Notes under the pieces: generated by a model
The model's input: only the letters and a program-made list of their open reading frames with translations
Databases searched by the model: none
Told to the model about the DNA's origin: nothing
Position numbers and translations under genes: made by a program
Source of the DNA: CAZGOM01 sp964542875
GTDB lineage: Bacteria; Planctomycetota; Phycisphaerae; Phycisphaerales; Phycisphaeraceae
NCBI GenBank assembly: GCA_964542875.1
Contig: CAZIWA010000009.1
Coordinates: 12,850 to 76,849 of the forward strand
Direction of reading: 5' to 3'
DNA length: 64,000 bases
Shown here: piece after piece, positions 31,598 through 39,072 of the stretch
How the letters are laid out: every line of letters begins with the position of its first letter
Numbering within the stretch: position 1 is the stretch's first letter

Positions 31598-32803
31598 ATG
31601 CACGCCGGCCCACCATCATCTTCCCGCTCCGATTCCCCGTCATCGGATTTAACCTCCGAGACGGATTCAACCGCCGACAGCGCTTCCATGATGATCGCCG
31701 CCACCAAGTTCAATCAGTCCACCAGCGCTGCGGCCAACCGCAAGATGGCGATGCACCTGTTTCGCCAGCACAAAACGCTCTCGCGCATCCAGCTCTCGCA
31801 GATGACCGGGCTCCAGGGCTCCACGCTCAGTTACATCGTCCGTGAAATGCTGGAGAAAAAGCTTCTCCGCACCGCAGGCAGGCGGGAATCCGCCCTCGTC
31901 GGTAAGAAACAAATCCTCCTGGAAATCAACCCGGACCTGGGCTACGTCCTGGGCGTGGATGTGCGCCAACAGAATGTTTATGTCGTCCTTCACGACGCCT
32001 CGGGCACACCGCTGGATGATCTCACGCTCCCCGGCAAGCCATCGCTCACAGACCTCTCCAAAACCCTCCAGCGCGCCGTTTCCGCATGGCTTGCCAAACG
32101 CGGCACTCCCGCAGGCGATCTGCTTGGCATCGGCGTCGGCATCCCCGGCATTGTCGATGCGCAACAAGGCGTCGTCCTGCTCTCGCGAAGCTTCCAGGCT
32201 TCTGATGTCCCACTGGCCCAGCCTCTCTCTCGCACCTTCGGCTGCCCCGTGATGGTGGATCACAACGTCAACCTCGCCGCGCTGGCCGAAGCGCAGTCCG
32301 GCGCCGCCCAAGGCTTGTCAGACTTCATCGCATACAGCGTCAACGCCCAGCCCAACCCCACCGGGGTGGACTTTAAATCCTACGGCGCCGCCATCTTCCT
32401 GCGAGGCGAGCTCTACCGTGGCATCCACTACGCCGCAGGCGAACTTGATATCGGCATGACTCCCCCCGACGGCCTCGTCGGCACCCCCGCAGATCTCTCC
32501 ACGCTGGCCACTTCTCAGGCCCCGTTGTCTCCATTTCTCACCGCTCTCGCCGGTTCCGTCGGCATCTCCATCGCCCATATCGCCAATTTGCTGGACCCTC
32601 AAGCCATCATCCTTGGCGGCGATCAACCCATTATCAACACCACCTTCCTCGCCGAAGTCCAATCCTCGCTGGATGCGCGCCTGCTGGCCGTTGCCAACCG
32701 TCACATCACCGTCAAAAAAGCCCACCTCGCCAGCCGCGCCGTCGCCCAGGGCGCAGCCCTTGCCGTAGCGGATCAAGCCCGCCTCGCCCTTGCCAGCACG
32801 TAA
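31598..32803 (+). CDS. ROK-family transcriptional regulator
   Basis: Starting at 31598 the protein has 401 residues: a polar N-terminus, a winged helix-turn-helix at about 45-100 ('HKTLSRIQLSQMTGLQGSTLSYIVREMLE') and a ROK sugar-kinase-like domain from about 110 with 'GIGVGIPGIVD' and 'VDHNVNLAALAE'. The GHxxxx...CxCGxxGC zinc motif typical of ROK proteins is missing; the region reads AGELDIGMTPP. The protein thus probably senses a ligand without zinc. It may regulate sugar-related genes and perhaps the pseudopilin before it. An in-frame ATG at 31688 is an alternative start. Confidence 0.82.
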   Translation: MHAGPPSSSRSDSPSSDLTSETDSTADSASMMIAATKFNQSTSAAANRKMAMHLFRQHKTLSRIQLSQMTGLQGSTLSYIVREMLEKKLLRTAGRRESALVGKKQILLEINPDLGYVLGVDVRQQNVYVVLHDASGTPLDDLTLPGKPSLTDLSKTLQRAVSAWLAKRGTPAGDLLGIGVGIPGIVDAQQGVVLLSRSFQASDVPLAQPLSRTFGCPVMVDHNVNLAALAEAQSGAAQGLSDFIAYSVNAQPNPTGVDFKSYGAAIFLRGELYRGIHYAAGELDIGMTPPDGLVGTPADLSTLATSQAPLSPFLTALAGSVGISIAHIANLLDPQAIILGGDQPIINTTFLAEVQSSLDARLLAVANRHITVKKAHLASRAVAQGAALAVADQARLALAST

Positions 32804-32989
32804 CCCGCGGGATGCACAACGCCCCCGGCGTATGGTGTCTTCGAGAACGCCGCCGGCAGGCAAGGTCAATGCCCCATAGGGGCATGAATGACCTTTGCGC
32901 TCCCTCATGGACACCCGGCAACCCGTCTCCCGATCACCGTGCGCGGAGACTACCGTCAAATGCAATCGCCCGGAAGCCCCCCTGCAAAG

Positions 32990-33018
32990 TTGACGTTACC
33001 CCCCCCTAGCGGTAATAC
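32990..33018 (+). promoter_or_regulatory. guaB promoter
   Basis: TTGACG (32990-32995) is followed after 17 nt by TAATAC (33013-33018), and the guaB ATG comes 6 nt later. No ribosome site fits in that space, so a leaderless transcript is likely. Confidence 0.5.
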
Positions 33019-33024
33019 TATTAC

Positions 33025-34503
33025 ATGGAAAACAGCACCGGAAAAATCGTCGGAGACGGCATCACCTTTGATGACGTGCTCCTGATCCCCTCCTATTCCG
33101 AGATTGTTCCCGCGAACACTGACGTCTCCACCCGGCTCACCCGACGCATTCGGCTCAATATCCCATTGCTCTCGGCGCCCATGGATACCGTGACGGAAGC
33201 CCCCCTGGCCATTGCGCTGGCACAGGAAGGCGGCATGGGGATCATCCATAAGAATCTCACCATCGAAGAGCAGGCCGGCGAAGTCGCCAAGGTCAAGCGT
33301 TCCGCCAACGGCGTCATTCGCGATCCGATCGTGCTCCCCCCGCACGCGCCCTACAGCGAAGCCAGGCGGATCATGACCGAACAGCACATCTCCGGTGTGC
33401 CCATCACCGACACCGGTAATCTCTCCGGCAAAGCCGTCGGCATCCTCACCCGCCGCGATATGAAGTTCCTGCCCGACCAGGACGTCCCCATCGCCGACGT
33501 GATGACCCCCGGCTCGCGCCTCATCACCGCTCCGCCTGATACCACGCTCCCTCAGGCCGAAGCCATCCTCAATAAAAACAAAGTTGAAAAGCTCCTCCTC
33601 GTGGACAACCAGGGCCGGCTCACCGGTCTGATCACCATGAAGGACATCGAAAAATTCGAGCAATTCCCCCATGCCTGCCGGGACACTCAAGGCCGCTTGC
33701 GCGTAGGCGCAGCCATCGGCGTTCACCAGATCGACCGCGCCGAAGCCCTCATCAAAGCCGAAGTCGACGTCATCATCGTTGATACCGCCCACGGCCACAG
33801 CCGCAACGTGATGGAAACGGTCAAGAAGATCAAGGCCAAATACGACATCGATGTCATCGCCGGCAATGTCGCCACCAAGGAAGCCGCGCGCGACCTCATC
33901 AATGCCGGCGTCGATGCCGTCAAAGTGGGCATCGGCCCCGGCTCCATCTGCACCACCCGCATCGTTACCGGCGTCGGCGTGCCCCAGGTCTCCGCCATCA
34001 TGGAAGCCTGCAAAGCTGCCGACGAAGCCGGCATCCCCATCATCGGCGACGGCGGCATCCGCCACTCAGGCGATATCTCCAAGGCCATTGCCGCAGGCGC
34101 GTCTGTCGTCATGCTCGGCTCCCTCTTTGCCGGCCTGGATGAATCCCCCGGTGAAATGGTCATCGTCGGCGGTCGGCGCTACAAGTCTTACCGCGGCATG
34201 GGCTCATCGGGCGCCATGGCCGCTGGCTCCGCAGACCGCTACGCCCAGGCAGGCACCATGCCCCGCAAGTTCGTCCCTGAAGGCGTGGAAGGCCGCGTCC
34301 CTTACCGCGGACCGCTTTCGGACTTCGTGTTTCAACTCGTCGGCGGGCTTCGCTCAGGCATGGGCTACTGCGGAACGCCAAACATCGACTCCCTGCGCAA
34401 AAACGCACGCTTCTACCGGATCTCCGGCGCATCGCTCACGGAATCGCATCCGCATAACATCACGATCACCAAAGAAAGCCCCAATTACAGCGTCGAACAT
34501 TAA
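33025..34503 (+). CDS. guaB: Inosine-5'-monophosphate dehydrogenase
   Basis: The 492-residue protein is a standard-length IMP dehydrogenase. It converts IMP and NAD+ to XMP, the first committed step of GMP synthesis. The N-terminal barrel part begins GITFDDVLLIP, the two CBS domains span about residues 95-215, and the catalytic loop GPGSICTTR has Cys309. The mobile flap contains YRGMGSSGAM. A hairpin terminator follows at 34584. It is a single-gene unit. The predicted promoter lies so close to the ATG that translation would start on a leaderless mRNA. Confidence 0.97.
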   Translation: MENSTGKIVGDGITFDDVLLIPSYSEIVPANTDVSTRLTRRIRLNIPLLSAPMDTVTEAPLAIALAQEGGMGIIHKNLTIEEQAGEVAKVKRSANGVIRDPIVLPPHAPYSEARRIMTEQHISGVPITDTGNLSGKAVGILTRRDMKFLPDQDVPIADVMTPGSRLITAPPDTTLPQAEAILNKNKVEKLLLVDNQGRLTGLITMKDIEKFEQFPHACRDTQGRLRVGAAIGVHQIDRAEALIKAEVDVIIVDTAHGHSRNVMETVKKIKAKYDIDVIAGNVATKEAARDLINAGVDAVKVGIGPGSICTTRIVTGVGVPQVSAIMEACKAADEAGIPIIGDGGIRHSGDISKAIAAGASVVMLGSLFAGLDESPGEMVIVGGRRYKSYRGMGSSGAMAAGSADRYAQAGTMPRKFVPEGVEGRVPYRGPLSDFVFQLVGGLRSGMGYCGTPNIDSLRKNARFYRISGASLTESHPHNITITKESPNYSVEH

Positions 34504-34583
34504 GAATCACGCTTCGGGCATCTAAAAGATTTTCCGGCCCGCTCCTGACCTGGGTCAGTTTCACGACATCTCACCACCATGGC

Positions 34584-34615
34584 CCAACCGCTAACCTCAG
34601 CGGTTGGCGCTTTTT
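34584..34615 (+). terminator. guaB intrinsic terminator
   Basis: CCAACCGCT (34584-34592) pairs with AGCGGTTGG (34599-34607), followed by CGC and five T residues, 81 nt after the guaB stop. Confidence 0.8.
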
Positions 34616-34757
34616 ATCGACGGCCAAGTTCATCTAAAACCATGCTTATCACTTCAGCTTATATGGCCTGATATTCAGAAAAAAACAATAATAGACATAT
34701 TCCAAATTCAGCGAACATCGCTATATTAGAAAACCGGTTTATAACTAGGAATTAACC

Positions 34758-35600
34758 ATGATTAATGCCCCACGACCTTGCCGTCGGATTCCGGGGGCGT
34801 TCACCATCATCGAACTCTTGGTGGTGATCTCAATTATCAGTGTGTTAGTCGCAATTCTTCTACCGGCCCTCAGCAGCGCTCGGCGTCAAGCCAATCAGCT
34901 CCAATGCGCAAGCAACATGCGCCAACTGTGTCTGGCGTTTATCGCCTATGACATGGACTACAAAAACTTCCCTCCCGCAGCAGACAACCGAAGGAACATG
35001 ATCACCTCCGAACCCACGGGTCAGACCCGCGGCGTGGTGACGATCCTTAAGGAAAGCTACAAGGTCGATCAGCGCATGGTCCGCTGCGTTGAACAGAAAT
35101 TCGTCACCGACTGGACCGCCGGCACAGACGCCGCCAGCCTGGATTACTGGTACGTCATGGGCAACGGCGGACGTGGCGCCCCCACCGCCGGCGCACCTGA
35201 TGACACCACCAATATCGGCAACAACCGCTTAGGCTGGTTCCACTCCAACTTCGACACGGCCGAAGGATATTTTCCGCTCACCAGCCTGGTGAAGCCGCAG
35301 AAATTCCCCACCTTCAAGCTCCCTCACTCCGAACAGTTTTTGATGCTGGATTACGCCCGGTATCGCCCCTCGTCGGGGTATGGTTTCTGGCCGCTGATCC
35401 CCAACCACCCAGGCGTCAGCGACCGTGCGCCCCGTGGCGCCAACGTGCTGTTCGCCGACGGACACACGGAATGGCACGTGTGGGACAACCCCGGCAAAAG
35501 CTGGGCGCTGGCCAGCTCCGGCACTCCCGCTGTAGGTGCGATGTGGTGGACACCTCGTTCCGCCAAGCCTGCCGCCGCCGGCCTGCCGATCTACGAATAA
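34758..35600 (+). CDS. Prepilin-like (DUF1559-type) protein
   Basis: The 280-residue protein has a short basic leader (CRRIPGA) and then FTIIELLVVISIISVLVAIL, the prepilin signature with Glu at +5. Cleavage would be after Ala or Gly. The conserved 'QCASNMRQL' follows, and near the end 'RGANVLFADGHTEWH' is the H-x9-DG type motif of planctomycete pseudopilins. The start has an AGGA ribosome site. It is monocistronic, with a terminator 46 nt after the stop. The 150-nt upstream region is A/T-rich with a TATATT box, probably its promoter. Confidence 0.88.
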   Translation: MINAPRPCRRIPGAFTIIELLVVISIISVLVAILLPALSSARRQANQLQCASNMRQLCLAFIAYDMDYKNFPPAADNRRNMITSEPTGQTRGVVTILKESYKVDQRMVRCVEQKFVTDWTAGTDAASLDYWYVMGNGGRGAPTAGAPDDTTNIGNNRLGWFHSNFDTAEGYFPLTSLVKPQKFPTFKLPHSEQFLMLDYARYRPSSGYGFWPLIPNHPGVSDRAPRGANVLFADGHTEWHVWDNPGKSWALASSGTPAVGAMWWTPRSAKPAAAGLPIYE

Positions 35601-35645
35601 TGCCTGTCCGGACGAAACATCCGTCCTTCAAAACCCCGCAAAAAG

Positions 35646-35672
35646 GCCTTGCCCCGCGGCAAGGCTTTTTTT
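35646..35672 (+). terminator. Intrinsic terminator after the second pseudopilin
   Basis: GCCTTGCC (35646-35653) pairs with GGCAAGGC (35658-35665), loop CCGC, followed by seven T. The rest of the 331-nt gap to the next gene holds no second gene that I can support. Confidence 0.9.
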
Positions 35673-35931
35673 GGCGTTGGCCCTATTTCGACCGAAACGA
35701 ACCCTGCACATTAAAAATCATACAAAATCGCCAAATTTCCCTTGGCCATAAATGACGGTCGAGGTAATCTGGAATTAAGGTTTCTCAGCGTCGTCCATGT
35801 CTTGATGACCAAGATCCCGCCAAATTTTGGTTCCTGCCGCCCCTAAGCCCGCAATTTGTAGTCGCGGACACCAGGAGCAGCCCAGCGGAAGAGAGAGTCC
35901 GGCTGGTCTTGCCCTTATCAGGAGGTGTGCG

Positions 35932-36327
35932 ATGCATTCATTGGTTCACGACTTTCATTTCGTCAACGACTTCAAGGACGCAATCTGTCTCCGCTGGCAC
36001 CGGCTAAAGCACGGCCAGGGCCTTCGGACAGGTCACGACGCCCATCACACCGTGTGCCCGCTCACCGTGCTGGCGCCCAAACTCACGCAGCTCATCGAAG
36101 AGATGGGCGACTCGCCCTTCGACATGCACCGCGACTGCCTGCGCCAGATGGTGCTGGAGCTCCAGTTCATTGACGAGCATGGCGACAGCGTGATCGACGA
36201 ACGCGAGATGGAGATCCTCGAACGCGAGGTGAACCTGCTGGTGGACGCGCTGGAAGTGATGCGCAAGGAAGCCCACCGCCGCGGCGTGCTTTCACGGTGC
36301 CAGAACGCACCGACCATGTTCGGCTGA
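35932..36327 (+). CDS. Hypothetical protein, 131 aa
   Basis: A perfect AGGAGG 7 nt before the ATG at 35932 sets the start; a longer frame from 35827 lacks such support. The protein is rich in His and acidic residues, with a long helical second half ('EREMEILEREVNLLVDALEVMRKEAHRR') that may form a coiled coil. No membrane segment or known motif. The strong ribosome site suggests good expression. Family unknown. Confidence 0.65.
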   Translation: MHSLVHDFHFVNDFKDAICLRWHRLKHGQGLRTGHDAHHTVCPLTVLAPKLTQLIEEMGDSPFDMHRDCLRQMVLELQFIDEHGDSVIDEREMEILEREVNLLVDALEVMRKEAHRRGVLSRCQNAPTMFG

Positions 36328-36408
36328 GAGAAGTGACAAGTAAAAAGACAGAAGTTGGAAGTTGGAAACCGGCATCCCTTTTCAGCTTCTTACTTCTGAC
36401 TTTTTACT

Positions 36409-37230
36409 TCATGGCTTCATCTTGTACGGGTGGTCGTACTTCAAATACTGTCCGGACTGCACCTTGTCCGCCCAGGCTTTGGCTTGTTCCTGCAGACGCT
36501 TGCCGAAGTTATCTGCCGGCGGCGCAAACGGCGGCTGCCACTCCGTCAGCCCCAAAAGATCGTGCAGCACCACCACATGGCCATGGCAATCCGGACCCGC
36601 GCCGCAGCCGATCAGCGGCACCTGGCCCGACGCCACCTCAGGCACTTTTGCGAAAATCTCTTTGATCACCTCCGCAGGCACCGCTTCCACCAGCAGCATC
36701 GATGCGCCGGAAGCGACCATCAATTGAGCCACTTCCACGATCTTGGTCAGCTCCGCCTGCGTCCTGCCCACGGAATGGAAACCGCCCATGGACCGCACCT
36801 GTTGCGGGCGCGACCCGATGTGCGCCACGACGGGAATCCCCGCCGCCGCCATCCGATGCACCAGAGGCGCATGGAAGGGCTCCACTTCGAGCTTCACGGT
36901 GTCTGCCCCGGCTTTGGTCATGAAGTCGATGGCGTTCACCATCGCCAGATCATCTCCGGCCTGATAGCTGCCAAAAGGCATGTCGGCCATCAGGTGCGCT
37001 TCAGGGGCGCCCCGCCGCACGCCGCCGGTGATCTCCAGCATGAACGCCATGGGGGCCGGAAGCGTGGAATCATGTCCCAGAATCATCTGCGCCGCGGTAT
37101 CACCCACCAGCAGAACCTGAACCCCGCCCTGAAAAATCCACTTCGCGCTGGTCGCGTCATAGCAGGTCAGGACCGGGAATTTCTGTCCTTCGTGCGCCCA
37201 CTTACGCAGGTGTCGGAGTGTGGTTCTCAA
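36409..37230 (-). CDS. panB: 3-methyl-2-oxobutanoate hydroxymethyltransferase
   Basis: The enzyme adds a hydroxymethyl group from methylene-tetrahydrofolate to ketoisovalerate, the first step of pantothenate synthesis. Family motifs are 'PVLTCYDATSAK', 'VGDTAAQMILG', 'DMPFGSY' (metal ligand Asp), 'KLE', and 'VVAHIG' with the later 'GCGAGPDCHGHVVVLHDLLG'. The most likely start is the TTG at 37230, which overlaps the dapA stop (TTGA), giving 273 residues. An ATG at 37293 would reach far into dapA. The gene is thus translationally coupled to dapA. Confidence 0.95.
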   Translation of the reverse strand: MRTTLRHLRKWAHEGQKFPVLTCYDATSAKWIFQGGVQVLLVGDTAAQMILGHDSTLPAPMAFMLEITGGVRRGAPEAHLMADMPFGSYQAGDDLAMVNAIDFMTKAGADTVKLEVEPFHAPLVHRMAAAGIPVVAHIGSRPQQVRSMGGFHSVGRTQAELTKIVEVAQLMVASGASMLLVEAVPAEVIKEIFAKVPEVASGQVPLIGCGAGPDCHGHVVVLHDLLGLTEWQPPFAPPADNFGKRLQEQAKAWADKVQSGQYLKYDHPYKMKP

Positions 37231-38093
37231 GTGAGCTTCGCGTCCTTCAGGAGCTTCTTGATCGCAGCAAGGCTGTCGGCGCTGGGCTCGCACAGCGGCA
37301 GGCGCAGCTCGCCGCTGTCATTGCCAAGCAAAGCCATCGCCGTCTTGATCGGAATCGGGTTGGTCTCGATGAACATGCCCTTAAACAGCGGGAAAAGCTC
37401 GATGTGGAGCTTGCGTGCCGCGGCGTAGTCGCCGGCCAGGCCGGCCACAGTCAGCGCCTTCACCTTCGCAGGGATGATGTTCGAAAGCACGCTGATCACG
37501 CCCTTGCCGCCCACGCTCATCAGCGGAAGGGTCAGGGAGTCGTCGCCGGAGAGAATCGTGATGTCGCACAGGGAGGCGATTTCCGATGCGATATCCAGGG
37601 AGCCGGTGGCTTCCTTGATCGCAACGATGTTCTTGTGCTTGGCGAGCTTCGCCACCGTCGACGGGCTCATGGTGATGCCGGTCCGGCCGGGAATGTTGTA
37701 AAGCACGATCGGCAGCGCCACCTTGTCGGCGATGGTCATAAAGTGCCGGTAAAGGCCTTCCTGTGTCGGCTTGTTGTAGTACGGGTTCACCATCAGCGCA
37801 GCGTCAGCGCCCACCTGCTTGGCATGCTTGGTCAGTTCCAGCGCTTCCGCGGTGGAGTTGGAGCCCGTGCCCGCGATAACCTTCACCTTGCCGGCAGCGG
37901 CCTTGACCACGGACTCGATCACCAGCCGATGTTCCTCATGGCTGAGGGTGGGAGATTCGCCGGTGGTGCCGACGGGCACCACGCCATCGATCCCTTCCTG
38001 GATCTGGAATTTCACGTTCTTCTTGAGCTGGACGTAGTCGACCTTATTGCCCTTGAACGGTGTCACCAGTGCGGTCATCGCGCCTTGAATCAT
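37227..38093 (-). CDS. dapA: 4-hydroxy-tetrahydrodipicolinate synthase
   Basis: This 288-residue aldolase-type enzyme joins pyruvate and aspartate semialdehyde in lysine and diaminopimelate synthesis. The active-site residues are in place: GTTGES at 42-47, Tyr132 in LYNIPGR, and the Schiff-base Lys160 in VAIKEATG. A TATAAT box lies at 38142-38137, giving a leader of about 40 nt with a purine-rich ribosome region. It forms a two-gene unit with panB through a TTGA overlap. Confidence 0.96.
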   Translation of the reverse strand: MIQGAMTALVTPFKGNKVDYVQLKKNVKFQIQEGIDGVVPVGTTGESPTLSHEEHRLVIESVVKAAAGKVKVIAGTGSNSTAEALELTKHAKQVGADAALMVNPYYNKPTQEGLYRHFMTIADKVALPIVLYNIPGRTGITMSPSTVAKLAKHKNIVAIKEATGSLDIASEIASLCDITILSGDDSLTLPLMSVGGKGVISVLSNIIPAKVKALTVAGLAGDYAAARKLHIELFPLFKGMFIETNPIPIKTAMALLGNDSGELRLPLCEPSADSLAAIKKLLKDAKLT

Positions 38094-38202
38094 GTCCGTT
38101 TTCTTTCGTCTCGCTGTTGGATGGAATGAGTCGAAGATTATAGCGCCAATAACGATAAAAGGTAGAAGGCACCTCAGTCATACAGGGTTCGGAGTGCACA
38201 CC

Positions 38203-38313
38203 AAAGAAAGAGGCCTGCGGCCTTTTCGGGTTTCGGGGTGCGGGTTTTGCGGATCGGGTAGAGCAAAGAAAGAGCGGAATTTAAAAAAGCAGGACGCCTG
38301 GAAAGGCGTCCCG
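38203..38313 (+). repeat. Dispersed intergenic repeat, family A, copy 1
   Basis: About 110 nt nearly identical to the inverted copy at 59617-59727. It contains an AGGCCTGCGGCCTTTTCGGG segment, a run of TTCGGGG-like units, GGATCGGGTA, an AAGAGCG-AATTTAA stretch and a terminal GGACGCC...GGCGTCC hairpin. It lies between hpt (3' end) and dapA (5' end). The 3' hairpin doubles as a terminator. Confidence 0.75.
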
Positions 38314-38325
38314 TAGATTTTTTTT
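38292..38325 (+). terminator. Hairpin plus T-run at the end of repeat copy 1
   Basis: GGACGCC (38292-38298) pairs with GGCGTCC (38305-38311) and eight T follow at 38318-38325. Its T-run is on the plus strand, opposite to the flanking genes, so its use is unclear. Confidence 0.5.
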
Positions 38326-38343
38326 GACCCGAACCCCGAACCC

Positions 38344-38907
38344 TCAAACTTCCTTAAGCGTCACAACTTCAGGCAGGTTCCGGTAATAGCCGTCGTAATC
38401 CAGCCCATATCCCACCACAAACTCGTCAGGAATATCAAAACAGACGTAGTCCGCGGGAAAAGCCTTGGCTTCCGGCCGGTCTTTGCGCAAAAATACGCAC
38501 GTCTGAATGCTCTCGGGCTTGTAGGCCTGAATGCTGCTCACCGCCAATTGCAACGTCTGGCCCGAATCCAGAATGTCATCCACGATCAGCACGTGGCTGC
38601 CCACCAGGTCTTCCGCCACCGCCGCAAGCTCCGTCTGCATCAGCGCCCCCTTGCTTTTGGTGGCCGTACCCGGGTAGGAACTGATGGCCACCACCCGAAC
38701 GCGCATGCGCACCGGCATGTCGCGAATCAGGTCCGCCGTGAAAATCATCGCCCCTGTCATGATGGGCACGATCGTGATGCGCAAATCCCCGCCGGAGTTC
38801 GGCGGCGTGAGCTTGCGCAGATGCGCATGTACCTGCGCAGCCACCTGTTTAACGCGTTCTTCGATCTGCTGACGGGTCAGAAGTGTTTTGTCGATGGCGT
38901 GAGTCAT
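38344..38907 (-). CDS. hpt: Hypoxanthine phosphoribosyltransferase
   Basis: The 187-residue protein has the PRPP-binding signature VLIVDDILDSGQT at residues 106-118 and the upstream 'PIMTGAMIFTADL' where the flexible loop and pyrophosphate site are expected. The C-terminal 'DIPDEFVVGYGLDYDGYYRNLP' is the purine-recognition end of HPRTs. It salvages hypoxanthine and guanine to IMP and GMP. A TAGAAT box lies 6 nt before the ATG, so this mRNA too may be leaderless. Monocistronic. Confidence 0.95.
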   Translation of the reverse strand: MTHAIDKTLLTRQQIEERVKQVAAQVHAHLRKLTPPNSGGDLRITIVPIMTGAMIFTADLIRDMPVRMRVRVVAISSYPGTATKSKGALMQTELAAVAEDLVGSHVLIVDDILDSGQTLQLAVSSIQAYKPESIQTCVFLRKDRPEAKAFPADYVCFDIPDEFVVGYGLDYDGYYRNLPEVVTLKEV

Positions 38908-38982
38908 GCGCAGATTCTACCTCTTAAAAATACAACTCCATGAACCTTTTCGGCCTTTCGCTCGTAGTACCAGCACCCCCGT

Positions 38983-38988
38983 TATAAT
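38983..38988 (+). promoter_or_regulatory. -10 box of the FlgI-like gene
   Basis: A perfect TATAAT lies 84 nt before the start codon; no good -35 box is seen at the right distance. A leader of about 80 nt is implied. Confidence 0.45.
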
Positions 38989-39072
38989 CGCGCTGGTTTA
39001 CGGCCGGCGGGCGCGCTGCGAAATTTCGGCGGGTTAGCGCGCCTGAATCGGTTGTTCACACGAGGACCCCCC

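Noticed and set aside
38344..38907. Reading hpt as an adenine phosphoribosyltransferase or PyrR
   Set aside because: The C-terminal VVGYGLDY...YRNLP segment and the length fit hypoxanthine-guanine phosphoribosyltransferases.
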